A DNA stretch of 43,283 nucleotides from Flavobacteriales bacterium CG_4_9_14_3_um_filter_40_17 (lineage in GTDB: Bacteria; Bacteroidota; Bacteroidia; Flavobacteriales; Flavobacteriaceae): positions 64,135 to 107,417 of the forward strand of contig PFUR01000086.1 in the NCBI GenBank assembly GCA_002790195.1, given 5' to 3'. The notes under the pieces were generated by a model. It saw only the letters and a list, made by a program, of their open reading frames with translations, was not told the origin of the DNA and searched no databases. The stretch's first letter is position 1. Each line of letters starts with the position of its first letter. Of the stretch, positions 22,972 to 31,889 are shown piece after piece. The translations under genes were made by a program, and so were the position numbers.

Positions 22972-24392
22972 TTTTCGCGGTAATTTAACGCGGGTTCTCT
23001 ATCGCCTAACAAGGGTGCATACTGAAAATCTTTCCCTCTTCTTTCCTCAAACTCAGCTTTCGCTTTTTTGATGAGTTCCGGATTCTGAAACAATTCGATT
23101 CCTGTGATTGTCAATGTTTTGGCAGCAACCATCATGCCTTTGACTCCGATACTTGTACCTCCTGCTGCGACCGCTTGCCAACTGTGGGCAGCTGTACCCG
23201 GAACCCAAGTTGCCGTACCAAATCCGACGGTGGGAACGTTGTAGCTGACATCACCAACATCAGTTGATCCGCCTGGTTTTGCATTTGGATTGAATGGCGA
23301 GATTCCTTCTACATATTTTACCTCTAAAGCAGTCCCTAAAGATTGGGCTATTTTTTCCGCAAATATTTTTTCCTCCTCTGTATATGTATAACCGCCGACC
23401 TTCTGTAGATTTTTATACACAACTTCTTGCAGAGTCAGGTTTGGCAGTAGTTCGTGCGTACCTCCGATCATTTCATATTCCACACGCGTACCCGTTCCCA
23501 AAGCCGCGCCTTCTGCCGCTTTTACAATTCGATCAAAAATTTTGATGACCTCATCTCTTTGGGGATGTCTTGCATAATAATAAACCTCGGCAAAATCAGG
23601 AACTACGTTGGGGGCTTTCCCGCCGTTTGTGATGACATAATGGATTCGTGCATCTGAGGGTATGTGTTCGCGCATCATGTTTACCATATAATTCATGGAT
23701 TCTACACCGTCTAAAGACGAACGTCCTTTTTCCGGAGCAGCCGCAGCATGTGCAGAAACTCCATAAAATCTAAATTTAGCAGATTTGTTTGCCAATGCAG
23801 TTCCGGGATTTGCGACATTCGCGCTATTGGGATGCCAATGCAACACAACATCAACATCGTTAAAAATTCCGGCGCGGGTGAGGTAAACCTTTCCGGAGCC
23901 TCCTTCTTCAGCGGGTGTTCCATACAATCGGATAGTACCTTTTTGATTGTTTTCTTTCAACCAGTTTTTTAATGAAATTGCGGCTGCAGTAGATGCCGTC
24001 CCAAAAAGATGATGGCCGCATGCATGACCCGCTTCTTTGCCGTCGGAAATTTTCTCGGGAAATGCTTTTTGAGAAAGCCCCGGTAAGGCATCAAATTCTC
24101 CCATAATGGCGATAATCGGACTGCCACTGCCGTATTCTGCAACAAAAGCAGTGGGCATTCCGGCTACCCCCATTTTAACTTGAAAATCTTCATTCTCCAA
24201 TGTTTTTGAAAGCAGTTCAACACTTTTTTCTTCCTGGTAACCCATCTCAGCGTAATTCCAAATTTGAAAAGCTATATTGCCGTAGAAAGCAGTTTGTTGA
24301 TCAAGAGAATTTAAAATCTTGTCGGTTGATTTTTGCGCTTGTCCTATCCAAAAAGAAAATAATAGAACGAACAAGAGGTTAATTTTTTTCAT
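22968..24392 (-). CDS. Secreted M20-family amidohydrolase (AbgB-like)
   Basis: The 474-residue protein has a signal peptide (MKKINLLFVLLFSFWIGQAQ, cleavage likely before KSTDK), so it acts in the periplasm. It belongs to the M20 metallopeptidase/amidohydrolase group, closest by eye to p-aminobenzoyl-glutamate hydrolase subunit B. Metal-binding motifs: IAIMGEFDALPGL, GKEAGHACGHHLFG (first metal ligands), YGTPAEEGGSGK (catalytic/metal Glu pair) and VVLHWHPN. The lid domain starts near FRFYGVSAHAAAAPEKG, and STDVGDVSYNVPT carries a late conserved segment. Likely substrates are N-acyl or peptide-like amides. It converges with rluD (4-base overlap) and has no partner gene. Confidence 0.88.
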   Translation of the reverse strand: MKKINLLFVLLFSFWIGQAQKSTDKILNSLDQQTAFYGNIAFQIWNYAEMGYQEEKSVELLSKTLENEDFQVKMGVAGMPTAFVAEYGSGSPIIAIMGEFDALPGLSQKAFPEKISDGKEAGHACGHHLFGTASTAAAISLKNWLKENNQKGTIRLYGTPAEEGGSGKVYLTRAGIFNDVDVVLHWHPNSANVANPGTALANKSAKFRFYGVSAHAAAAPEKGRSSLDGVESMNYMVNMMREHIPSDARIHYVITNGGKAPNVVPDFAEVYYYARHPQRDEVIKIFDRIVKAAEGAALGTGTRVEYEMIGGTHELLPNLTLQEVVYKNLQKVGGYTYTEEEKIFAEKIAQSLGTALEVKYVEGISPFNPNAKPGGSTDVGDVSYNVPTVGFGTATWVPGTAAHSWQAVAAGGTSIGVKGMMVAAKTLTITGIELFQNPELIKKAKAEFEERRGKDFQYAPLLGDREPALNYREN

Positions 24393-24559
24393 TTTATAAA
24401 TTTGATTAGTTAGAATTCAATAGAAATATTTTTAAATAAACAGGGGAGACATCATCGGATGTTCAAATATAAAACATTTAATGATATTGATTAAAATTCA
24501 AGTTAATAAGAATTGATTAAACGTAAAACCAAAGTCTATTAAATTCTAAAAAACTATTT

Positions 24560-26665
24560 TTAACTGATATATCCCCAAATACCCTTTTCACTGTTTAGGT
24601 GTGCGTATGCTTTATTAATTGGCATATTATCTTTGCTTGATAATGCAGGGTCGTTCCTGAAAATTTCAATAGCTTCCTGCCTTGCCATCATCAAGATGTT
24701 TTGATCTTTGGATAAGTCTGCCAGTTTTAGGTTGAGTATGCCGCTTTGTTGTTTTCCCATCAAATCGCCCGGCCCGCGCAGTTTCAAATCGACTTCTGCA
24801 ATTTCAAAACCATCGGAGGTAGCCACCATGGTTTCCAAGCGGGTTTTGGCTTCGTTCGAGAGTTTGTTGCCGCTCATCAATATACAAAAGCTTTGTTCTG
24901 CGCCACGCCCCACGCGCCCTCTGAGTTGGTGGAGTTGAGACAAACCGAAACGCTCCGCGCTTTCAATGACCATCACACTTGCGTTGGGTACATCAACCCC
25001 AACTTCTATGACCGTTGTGGCCACCATAATATTGGCTGCGCCACTGACGAACCGCTCCATTTCCCGGTTTTTGTCTTCCGCTTTCATTTTTCCGTGCACC
25101 ACACTCACTTGATAATTAGGCGTTGGGAAATCTCTCAACAAAGCCAAGTAACCTTCATCCAAATTTTTTAAATCCATAACTTCAGACTCTTGAATTAATG
25201 GATAAACGATGTATATCTGCCTTCCTTTTTGGATTTCATCTTTCATAAAACGAATCAACTTCAATCGTTTACTTTCATATAGATGGATGGTTTTGATAGG
25301 CTTTCTGCCGGGCGGGAGCTCGTCGATAACAGACAAATCCAAATCCCCGTATAAACTCATCGCCAATGTCCGTGGAATAGGGGTTGCGGTCATTACCAAA
25401 ATGTGAGGGGGATATTCGTTTTTGTACCACATTTTGGAACGTTGCGCCACGCCAAACCGGTGTTGTTCGTCAATGACGCACAAGCCGAGGTTGTTGAACT
25501 GTACAGGATCTTCCAACAATGCATGTGTGCCGATAAGGATATGGATTTCGCCGGATTCTAATTTTTCTAAAAGCAGTTTTCGTTCTGTCTTTTTGGTCGA
25601 ACCGGTCAGCGAACGGACGTTTAAGCCCATGTCTTTCAACTGATTCGAAACGGACTGAAAATGCTGATTGGCCAATATTTCTGTCGGAGCCATCAAGCAG
25701 GCTTGAAAATCGTTGTCAATTGCTATCAGCATCGCCATCAGTGCGACAATGGTTTTGCCGGAGCCAACGTCCCCTTGCAAAAGGCGGTTCATTTGCGCGT
25801 TTTGACCCAAATCATTTCTTATCTCCTTCAAAACTTTTTTTTGTGCATTTGTCAATTCAAAGGGTAAATGATTGTGATAGAAAAGATTGAAATAGGTGCC
25901 TATTTTCTCAAAGCGAAAACCCTTTATTTTATTTTTTCGATACAGGTTTTTGGCAATCAGTTGAAGTTGAATAAAAAACAATTCTTCAAATTTAAGCCTG
26001 AATTGCGCTTTGGCTAACTGCTCTGGATTTTCAGGAAAATGTATGGCAAAAAGCGCTTCTGTTTTGGAAATCATCCTGTATGTACGCAAGATGTTGCCTG
26101 ATAGAGATTCTTCAAAATGAGCAGCCGTATTTTTAAAAAACTGCGCGATAAGCCCGCTGATAAACCGGTTGGTGATGCCTCTGTTGGTGAGTTTTTCAGA
26201 TGAACGATAGACGGCCTGCATACCCGGTTTGAAAGAAACTTCAAAGTCTTTGAGCAATTCCATCTCCGGATGTGGCAAGGAAAAAATTCCGTTAAACAGG
26301 TTGACTCGGCCAAAAACCACATAAGGCTCATTTATTTTTAGATGTTCTGAAAACCATTTTTGAGACCGGAACCACACCAATTCCATTTGCCCGGTTTCAT
26401 CGACAAAAGTGGCAACCAATCGGCTTCCCCTTTTCTGTCCGATCGTTTTTAAATGAACAATCCGCCCGATAATTTGAACTTCCATGCCCGAAGCAATTAA
26501 TTCATTAATCTTATAAAACCGGGATTTGTCAACGTACCGATTGGGAAAAAATTGGAGAAGATCCAAGCCACAATGAATACCCAATTCCGACCGCAAAACT
26601 TCTGCCCGCGCGGTGCCGACTCCTTTGGTATATTCAATCGGATGTAAAAGTGTATCGGGTATCAT
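24560..26665 (-). CDS. recG: ATP-dependent DNA helicase RecG
   Basis: RecG remodels stalled replication forks and branch-migrates Holliday junctions. The 701-residue protein has the N-terminal wedge (OB) domain (about 55-160, with IIGRIVHLKTIGQKRGSRLV), then the SF2 motor: Walker A LLQGDVGSGKTIVALMAM (~295-312), motif Ia MAPTEILANQHF, motif II VIDEQHRFGVAQR, motif III MTATPIPRTLAM, and the C-terminal motifs TTVIEVGVDVPNA and HQLRGRVGRG. Length and motif order are standard. The gene lies 126 bases downstream of the XRE regulator on the same strand; I see no clear TAnnTTTG box in that gap. Confidence 0.96.
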   Translation of the reverse strand: MIPDTLLHPIEYTKGVGTARAEVLRSELGIHCGLDLLQFFPNRYVDKSRFYKINELIASGMEVQIIGRIVHLKTIGQKRGSRLVATFVDETGQMELVWFRSQKWFSEHLKINEPYVVFGRVNLFNGIFSLPHPEMELLKDFEVSFKPGMQAVYRSSEKLTNRGITNRFISGLIAQFFKNTAAHFEESLSGNILRTYRMISKTEALFAIHFPENPEQLAKAQFRLKFEELFFIQLQLIAKNLYRKNKIKGFRFEKIGTYFNLFYHNHLPFELTNAQKKVLKEIRNDLGQNAQMNRLLQGDVGSGKTIVALMAMLIAIDNDFQACLMAPTEILANQHFQSVSNQLKDMGLNVRSLTGSTKKTERKLLLEKLESGEIHILIGTHALLEDPVQFNNLGLCVIDEQHRFGVAQRSKMWYKNEYPPHILVMTATPIPRTLAMSLYGDLDLSVIDELPPGRKPIKTIHLYESKRLKLIRFMKDEIQKGRQIYIVYPLIQESEVMDLKNLDEGYLALLRDFPTPNYQVSVVHGKMKAEDKNREMERFVSGAANIMVATTVIEVGVDVPNASVMVIESAERFGLSQLHQLRGRVGRGAEQSFCILMSGNKLSNEAKTRLETMVATSDGFEIAEVDLKLRGPGDLMGKQQSGILNLKLADLSKDQNILMMARQEAIEIFRNDPALSSKDNMPINKAYAHLNSEKGIWGYIS

Positions 26666-26791
26666 TGAATGTTTTACAATGCGTCAAATTACAACTTTTG
26701 CCGAAATTGGCAAACTTCCATTAGAAATGTATTTGTGGATTCAAAATCGAATAGGCGGTAAGAATTCTTTAATGGATAGGGGTGAGCTAGC

Positions 26792-27223
26792 TCAATCGGA
26801 TGGTTTGTAAATTTTAAATTGCCCGTTTTTATAAAAAAACACAATCTGTTCAATGTCACCGTTTGCAGTCGCATGCAAGTTTTGTAATCTATCCACTTTT
26901 ATCGAAAGATTTTCGGTTGCCTCTTTTTTTTCAAAGAGACTGGATTGAGGCTCCTCCGATTTATTTACAAATGTATTTTCTGATGTAGATTGGGTTTCTT
27001 TAGGAAAATTTCCTTTGCCGTTGAGCAGCCATTGCAAATCAACTTCAGGGTAGGCGTGAACGATTTTTAACACAAAATCGAGACTGGGTTTATTTCTTCC
27101 GGAAACAATATGAGAAACACTCGACCGCTGTACATTCAAAGAATCGGCAAATGCAGAGGCCGTCAACCCATAATGTTGGAGTAAGGTTTGTAGTCTTTTT
27201 ATGAAGTATTCCGTGTTTATCAT
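26792..27223 (-). CDS. XRE-family helix-turn-helix transcriptional regulator
   Basis: The 143-residue protein has an N-terminal lambda-repressor/Cro-type HTH (about 5-62): FIKRLQTLLQHYGLTASAFA, then LNVQRSSVSHIVSGRNKPSLDF with the recognition helix at RSSVSHIVSG, and LQWLLNGKG. The C-terminal ~80 residues are Ser/Glu/Lys-rich and end in YKNGQFKIYKPSD; no known ligand domain is visible. It faces the M14 gene across a 280-base divergent region that holds three TTACA-N2-TGTAA-type palindromes plus a related site, one of them 17 bases from its own start. The natural inference is that it represses itself and the M14 gene. The palindromic stretch TGAGCTAGCTCA overlaps its stop. Confidence 0.88.
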   Translation of the reverse strand: MINTEYFIKRLQTLLQHYGLTASAFADSLNVQRSSVSHIVSGRNKPSLDFVLKIVHAYPEVDLQWLLNGKGNFPKETQSTSENTFVNKSEEPQSSLFEKKEATENLSIKVDRLQNLHATANGDIEQIVFFYKNGQFKIYKPSD

Positions 27224-27239
27224 TTCACAGATTAATAGG

Positions 27240-27252
27240 TTTACAAATGTAA
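27240..27252. promoter_or_regulatory. Operator-like palindrome 1, overlapping the XRE promoter
   Basis: TTTACAAATGTAA contains the perfect inverted repeat TTACA-N2-TGTAA. On the minus strand the same bases contain TACATTTG (plus 27244-27251), a full match to the -7 consensus TAnnTTTG for the XRE gene, whose ATG is 21 bases downstream. It can therefore be a promoter, an operator or both. Confidence 0.5.
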
Positions 27253-27428
27253 TAATTAATGGCTAATTTTAATAAAAAAACTGTAAAATAATTCATAACA
27301 ACATGAAGTAAAACTTAATGTATAATAGTTTATTAAATTGATATATAATTTATTATTCATCACTATTAATCTTTCAATTTAAAAATGTAAACTTTGATAA
27401 AATTAAAAGGAAATCTTCCTTTATTTCG

Positions 27429-27441
27429 TTTACAAATGTAT
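27429..27441. promoter_or_regulatory. Operator-like palindrome 2
   Basis: TTTACAAATGTAT repeats site 1 with one base change in the outer arm (TTACA-N2-TGTAT). It lies 63 bases before the M14 start codon. The minus strand again reads TACATTTG. Confidence 0.45.
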
Positions 27442-27452
27442 ATTCATGATTA

Positions 27453-27464
27453 TTACAATTGTAA
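27453..27464. promoter_or_regulatory. Operator-like palindrome 3, overlapping the -33 region of the M14 promoter
   Basis: TTACAATTGTAA is a perfect 12-bp palindrome of the same TTACA-N2-TGTAA type, 12 bases after site 2. The TTG inside it (27459-27461) is 16 bases upstream of the -7 box TAATTTTG (27478-27485), so a bound protein would cover the -33 region. Confidence 0.5.
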
Positions 27465-27477
27465 ACAATCGCTTGTT

Positions 27478-27493
27478 TAATTTTGTAAACAAA
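27478..27493 (+). promoter_or_regulatory. Predicted -7 box of the M14 gene with overlapping half-site
   Basis: TAATTTTG (27478-27485) is an exact TAnnTTTG match, 18 bases before the ATG at 27504. It merges into TTTGTAAACAAA (27482-27493), which contains the TGTAA half of the upstream palindromes. Repression by a protein bound here is plausible. Confidence 0.5.
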
Positions 27494-27503
27494 TCAACCG
27501 GCT

Positions 27504-28664
27504 ATGTTTCTACAAGATTACAAGTGCTATTTTAAAGCTTCAAAATCTGAGCAGCTCTATGGTAAATATTTGCCTCCGAGCGATATTGAGCAAGCTGAAA
27601 AACCGCTGTTAGATTTTTTGGAAATTGAAATTCTTGGAACTTCCGTTTTGGGAAACCCCATCAAGTATTACAAGTTCGGAACCGGTGCTCTTCAAATTTT
27701 AGCATGGTCGCAGATGCATGGAAATGAATCTACACCTACCAAAGCGATGTTTGATATGATTCATTTTCTCAGACAGTCCAATCAATTTAAACTAGCCGAT
27801 TTTCTTCTGAAAAGCGTGACATTTCATATCATTCCCATGCTCAATCCGGATGGAGCCGAATGTTATACTCGTGTAAATGCCAATCAAATTGACTTAAATA
27901 GAGACGCGCAGGAGCTTTCTCAGCCAGAAAGTAAGATTTTACGAGCTTTGTATAGGCGGATTAAACCAGATTTCTGTTTCAATTTACACGATCAGCGAAC
28001 CATTTTCAGTGCGGGAATAAAGCCCAAACCTGCGACCCTATCATTTCTCTCGCCTGCGTCCGATCGCGACAGAAAGCTTACAGGGCAAAGAATAAAAAGT
28101 ATGCAAGTAATCGCGCACATCAATCACACACTTCAACCGTTTTTGCCCGGTCAAATAGGGCGGTATTCGGATGCTTTTAACCTCAACTGTGCAGGCGACA
28201 CGTTTCAATCCTTAGGCACGCCTACGATTTTGTTTGAAGCCGGTCATTTCCCGGGTGATTACAAACGAGAAGAAACCCGTTTTTTTATGTTTTGTGCATT
28301 GCTTTCCGCCGCTGAATTTATCGCAAAGGATTGTTGGGATGAGGTTGATTACAAGGAATATTTAGAAATACCTGAAAATCAACAACTTTTTTATGATATC
28401 ATTCTTCGCAACATCCCGATAGAAAACAATCAGTTTTTAGATGTAGGAATAATGTACAGGGAAATTTTAAAGGATAATGTTATGAATTTGACAGCTTATG
28501 TTGAAAAAATAGGTGATTTATCCGGCTTTTTTGGGCATAAAGTTTTTGATTTAAATTATTTGTACCCCAACGAATCAGCTTTTTTGAATGATCTTCTTGG
28601 AAAGCCGGCAACGTTTAAATTAGAGGAAAGTGTTAAAATTACAAACGGATTAGTATTTTCTTGA
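27504..28664 (+). CDS. M14-family zinc carboxypeptidase
   Basis: M14 enzymes remove C-terminal residues from peptides or cleave peptidoglycan stem peptides, using one zinc. The 386-residue protein has the zinc ligands in SQMHGNESTPTKA (His/Glu of HxxE, ~72-75) and FNLHDQRT (His, ~161), plus HIIPMLNPDGAE, the substrate-Arg context VNANQIDLNRDAQE, and the late catalytic Glu in ILFEAGHFPGDY (~245). No signal peptide is present, so it should act in the cytosol, unlike classical digestive forms. The C-terminal ~120 residues are outside the catalytic core and of unknown role. It is transcribed away from the XRE gene, and an Lrp-type gene follows 68 bases later. Confidence 0.87.
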   Translation: MFLQDYKCYFKASKSEQLYGKYLPPSDIEQAEKPLLDFLEIEILGTSVLGNPIKYYKFGTGALQILAWSQMHGNESTPTKAMFDMIHFLRQSNQFKLADFLLKSVTFHIIPMLNPDGAECYTRVNANQIDLNRDAQELSQPESKILRALYRRIKPDFCFNLHDQRTIFSAGIKPKPATLSFLSPASDRDRKLTGQRIKSMQVIAHINHTLQPFLPGQIGRYSDAFNLNCAGDTFQSLGTPTILFEAGHFPGDYKREETRFFMFCALLSAAEFIAKDCWDEVDYKEYLEIPENQQLFYDIILRNIPIENNQFLDVGIMYREILKDNVMNLTAYVEKIGDLSGFFGHKVFDLNYLYPNESAFLNDLLGKPATFKLEESVKITNGLVFS

Positions 28665-28732
28665 ATAAATATTACTAATTTTACAAAAAAATTATTCATT
28701 CTTGAAAATACAGACCTATTAAATATCATATT

Positions 28733-29212
28733 ATGGGGAAATTTAAACTCGATGAGGTAGATCATCAAATTTTAGATATGTTGATTGACAACACGCGAAT
28801 TCCATTTACGGACATCGCAAAAAAATTATTGATTTCAGCCGGGACTGTACACGTCCGGGTTAAAAAAATGGAAGACGCAGGCATCATCATGGGGTCTTCT
28901 TTGACCTTGAATTATGAAAAATTAGGCTATTCGTTTATCGCTTACGTAGGCTTATTTTTAAACAAAACTTCTCAAACTCAATTTGTTCTGCAGCGAATAA
29001 GTGAGATTCCTTATGTAACCGTAGCGCATGTCACAACCGGTAAGTTTAATATTTTTCTCAAAATAAGGGCTAAAGACACCCAACATGCCAAGGAAATTAT
29101 CTATATGGTCGATGATATAGAAGGGGTTTTGCGAACGGAAACCATGATTTCGCTTGAAGAAAGTATCAATGACAAAAAACGATTGATGCATACAATTTTT
29201 AAAGATTTATAA
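28733..29212 (+). CDS. Lrp/AsnC-family transcriptional regulator
   Basis: The 159-residue protein has an N-terminal winged HTH (about 8-60: VDHQILDMLIDNTRIPFTDI, then LLISAGTVHVRVKKMEDAGII) and a C-terminal RAM (ligand-binding, oligomerising) domain (about 70-150: FIAYVGLFLNK, then VAHVTTGKFNIFLKIRAKD). Such proteins sense amino acids and form octameric discs. The standard length is ~155. The ATG at 28733 is preceded by AT-rich DNA; TAATTTTA at 28676-28683 is a near match to a -7 box. It lies downstream of the M14 gene, in the same direction, and ends in a strong terminator. A link to peptide catabolism is possible but only inferred. Confidence 0.92.
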   Translation: MGKFKLDEVDHQILDMLIDNTRIPFTDIAKKLLISAGTVHVRVKKMEDAGIIMGSSLTLNYEKLGYSFIAYVGLFLNKTSQTQFVLQRISEIPYVTVAHVTTGKFNIFLKIRAKDTQHAKEIIYMVDDIEGVLRTETMISLEESINDKKRLMHTIFKDL

Positions 29213-29235
29213 CATTAATCTTAAAATTACTTTTA

Positions 29236-29272
29236 AAAACCCTCTTCATTTTATAAAGAGGGTTTTTTGTTT
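29236..29272 (+). terminator. Intrinsic terminator after the Lrp gene
   Basis: AAAACCCTCTT (29236-29246) pairs perfectly with AAGAGGGTTTT (29256-29266), with a 9-base loop and a T run. The arms are A/T flanked on both sides, so it may also work on the minus strand. Confidence 0.85.
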
Positions 29273-29292
29273 AATTTTATCAAAAAAACACA

Positions 29293-31878
29293 ATGAACAG
29301 ACTACCAAGATTAGAACGATTCAATCAATACGTCCTTTCCAAATACCAAATTTACAATAGTATTTTTATCACGCTTCCTTTTGACAAAATCAGCAATACA
29401 GGTGTGCTCATCCCTTTGTTTTCTGAAGTTTGTGAAAATGGGTTTAAACAAAAACTAAACCCTTCCCAAATTGTTGAAAATTTCTTTTTAAAATATCAAG
29501 AAAAGCCTTCGGAAGAAGAAAAAATATCGTTGCTCTTCAAGTTTATTCAATACATCGAAAGGCAAGTTGTGCTCTTTGATGCCATTGAAGATGCGGCTTT
29601 CCCTATTGTAAATAACATGGATGGCAGGGGAACGCTGCGAGGAGTGAAAGACGAAGCGCAAGAGAAAGGCAAAAAGGATGAACTTAAAGAATTCCTGAAA
29701 CGATTTAAGGTTCGCGCTGTACTGACCGCACACCCGACGCAGTTTTACCCGGGTTCGGTTTTAGGAATTATCACCGATTTGGCAAAAGCCATCGAAAATG
29801 ATGATTTAATCAGCATCAAGCACTTATTAGCACAACTGGGAAAAACACCTTTCTTCAAAAAAGAAAAACCCACCCCTTTTGACGAAGCAGTCAGTTTGAT
29901 ATGGTATCTTGAAAATGTGTTTTACAAAGCGGTTAGTAATATTTATAATTACTTACAATACAATTCGTTGCAGGAGGCTGATAACAATAATGAGATCATA
30001 GATCTCGGATTTTGGCCCGGCGGCGACAGAGATGGAAATCCTTTTGTAACGACTCAAACGACATTGGACGTGGCTGAAAGATTAAGGTTTTCAATTTTGA
30101 GAAACTATGCGAGAGATTTAAAAAATCTCAAGCGGAAGTTGACTTTTGACAAATTGGAAAAGCCACTTGCCGACCTCGAACAAGTTTTGTATTTCAATAC
30201 ATTTTTGCACAGAGGAAAACCTACAATTTCTGCCCGAGACATCTTGGATATTTTGATGGATGTGAGATCTATTTTAATAAAAAACCACCAATCGCTTTAT
30301 TTGGAAGAATTAGACAGTTTTATAAACAAAATCAACATCTTCGGATTCCATTTTGCGTCTTTAGACATACGCCAAGACAGTCGCGTTCACGGTCAGGTAA
30401 TGGAAGAGATTGCCAAACAATTTTCTGTCAAGAACGGTTCTATTTTCCCGGATAATTATGCAAAAATGACCGATGAACAGAAAGTTGAGTTTTTGACTCA
30501 CATTGATTTTAAAATTAATCCGGAAGAAATAAAAGACGAGATGGCCCAAAAAACAATCGCGTCTATTTATGCCATGAAAACCATACAATCACGTAACGGA
30601 GAGCGGGGTTCCAACCGCTATGTGATCAGCAATTGCGGCAGTTTGCTCGACATCATGGAAGCCTTTACGTTGGTTAGATTTTGTGATTGGAAAAATCCAT
30701 CAGTCGATATCGTTCCGCTTTTTGAAACCATAGACGATTTGAAAATTGCAGAAAAGGTAATGGCTGATTTATATGCCAACAGATTATACTGTAAGCACCT
30801 CAAAAGAAGAGAAAATAAGCAAACCATTATGTTGGGTTTTTCGGATGGCACCAAAGACGGCGGCTACCTGATGGCCAATTGGGGAATTTATAAATCCAAA
30901 GAAACGCTGAGTGCTATTTCGCAAAAAAACAACATCAAAGTTGTGTTTTTTGACGGGAGAGGCGGGCCGCCGGCGCGTGGAGGTGGAAAAACGCACCAGT
31001 TTTATGCTTCATTGGGAACCAATATAGAAAACGAAGAAATACAATTAACCGTTCAGGGGCAGACTATTAGCTCCAATTTTGGAACTTTGGATTCTTGCCA
31101 GTACAACATTGAGCAACTGATTAGCGCAGGCATCACCAACGAAATTTTCAAATCTGCCGATGACGATTTGAAGGAAGAGGAAAAACGCACCTTAGACCAA
31201 TTGGCAGAAATCAGTTATCAAGCTTACAAAGATTTTAAGAACCATCCGAAGTTTTTGCCGTATCTCGAAAAAATGAGTACGCTCAAATATTACGCAAAAA
31301 CCAATATCGGCAGCAGGCCTTCCAAACGAAGCCAGTCTGAAACTCTTGATTTTTCTGCACTCAGAGCCATCCCGTTTGTGGGAAGTTGGAGCCAGCTCAA
31401 GCAAAACATACCTGGATTCTACGGTGTGGGCGCAGCCATCAAGTCGTTTGAAGAGGCGGGCAATTTGGATAAAGTTGCAGATTTGTATCAAAGTTCGGGT
31501 TTTTTCAAAACCCTGATAGACAACAGCATGATGAGCCTGACCAAATCGTTTTTCCAGTTGACAGCCTACATGGAAGACGATCCTGAGTTCGGTGAATTTT
31601 GGAAAATCATTCACAACGAATTTCAGGAAACCAAGCGGCTTTTGCTCAAAATTTCAGGTTATAAAACTTTGATGGAAAACCATCCGGATGGTAAAGCGTC
31701 TATTGAAATAAGGGAACATATCGTATTGCCATTGTTGACCATACAGCAATATGCATTGTTGAAAATTCAACAGTTAAAAAAATCGGATTCGCCCAACCAA
31801 AAACTGATTGAGACTTACGAAAAAATGGTTACGCGCTCGCTTTTCGGCAACATCAACGCCAGCAGGAATTCTGCTTAA
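29293..31878 (+). CDS. ppc: Phosphoenolpyruvate carboxylase
   Basis: This enzyme adds bicarbonate to phosphoenolpyruvate to make oxaloacetate and so refills the TCA cycle. The 861-residue protein has the catalytic motifs VLTAHPTQFYPG (~143-154, active-site His), DLGFWPGGDRDGNPFVT (~236-252) and the loop FFDGRGGPPARGGGKTH (~552-568) that holds the catalytic Arg residues. HFASLDIRQDSRVH is also family-typical. The C terminus reads NINASRNSA, where many family members end in RNTG. Length is close to the usual 880-930. It stands between a strong terminator and a DinB-family gene that starts 11 bases after its stop. TAATTTTA at 29272-29279 is a near-consensus -7 box. Confidence 0.95.
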   Translation: MNRLPRLERFNQYVLSKYQIYNSIFITLPFDKISNTGVLIPLFSEVCENGFKQKLNPSQIVENFFLKYQEKPSEEEKISLLFKFIQYIERQVVLFDAIEDAAFPIVNNMDGRGTLRGVKDEAQEKGKKDELKEFLKRFKVRAVLTAHPTQFYPGSVLGIITDLAKAIENDDLISIKHLLAQLGKTPFFKKEKPTPFDEAVSLIWYLENVFYKAVSNIYNYLQYNSLQEADNNNEIIDLGFWPGGDRDGNPFVTTQTTLDVAERLRFSILRNYARDLKNLKRKLTFDKLEKPLADLEQVLYFNTFLHRGKPTISARDILDILMDVRSILIKNHQSLYLEELDSFINKINIFGFHFASLDIRQDSRVHGQVMEEIAKQFSVKNGSIFPDNYAKMTDEQKVEFLTHIDFKINPEEIKDEMAQKTIASIYAMKTIQSRNGERGSNRYVISNCGSLLDIMEAFTLVRFCDWKNPSVDIVPLFETIDDLKIAEKVMADLYANRLYCKHLKRRENKQTIMLGFSDGTKDGGYLMANWGIYKSKETLSAISQKNNIKVVFFDGRGGPPARGGGKTHQFYASLGTNIENEEIQLTVQGQTISSNFGTLDSCQYNIEQLISAGITNEIFKSADDDLKEEEKRTLDQLAEISYQAYKDFKNHPKFLPYLEKMSTLKYYAKTNIGSRPSKRSQSETLDFSALRAIPFVGSWSQLKQNIPGFYGVGAAIKSFEEAGNLDKVADLYQSSGFFKTLIDNSMMSLTKSFFQLTAYMEDDPEFGEFWKIIHNEFQETKRLLLKISGYKTLMENHPDGKASIEIREHIVLPLLTIQQYALLKIQQLKKSDSPNQKLIETYEKMVTRSLFGNINASRNSA

Positions 31879-31889
31879 AATAGATTTTT

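Noticed and set aside
24746..25171. 141-residue plus-strand frame inside recG
   Set aside because: Antisense to conserved helicase motifs; His/Phe-rich composition typical of a shadow frame.
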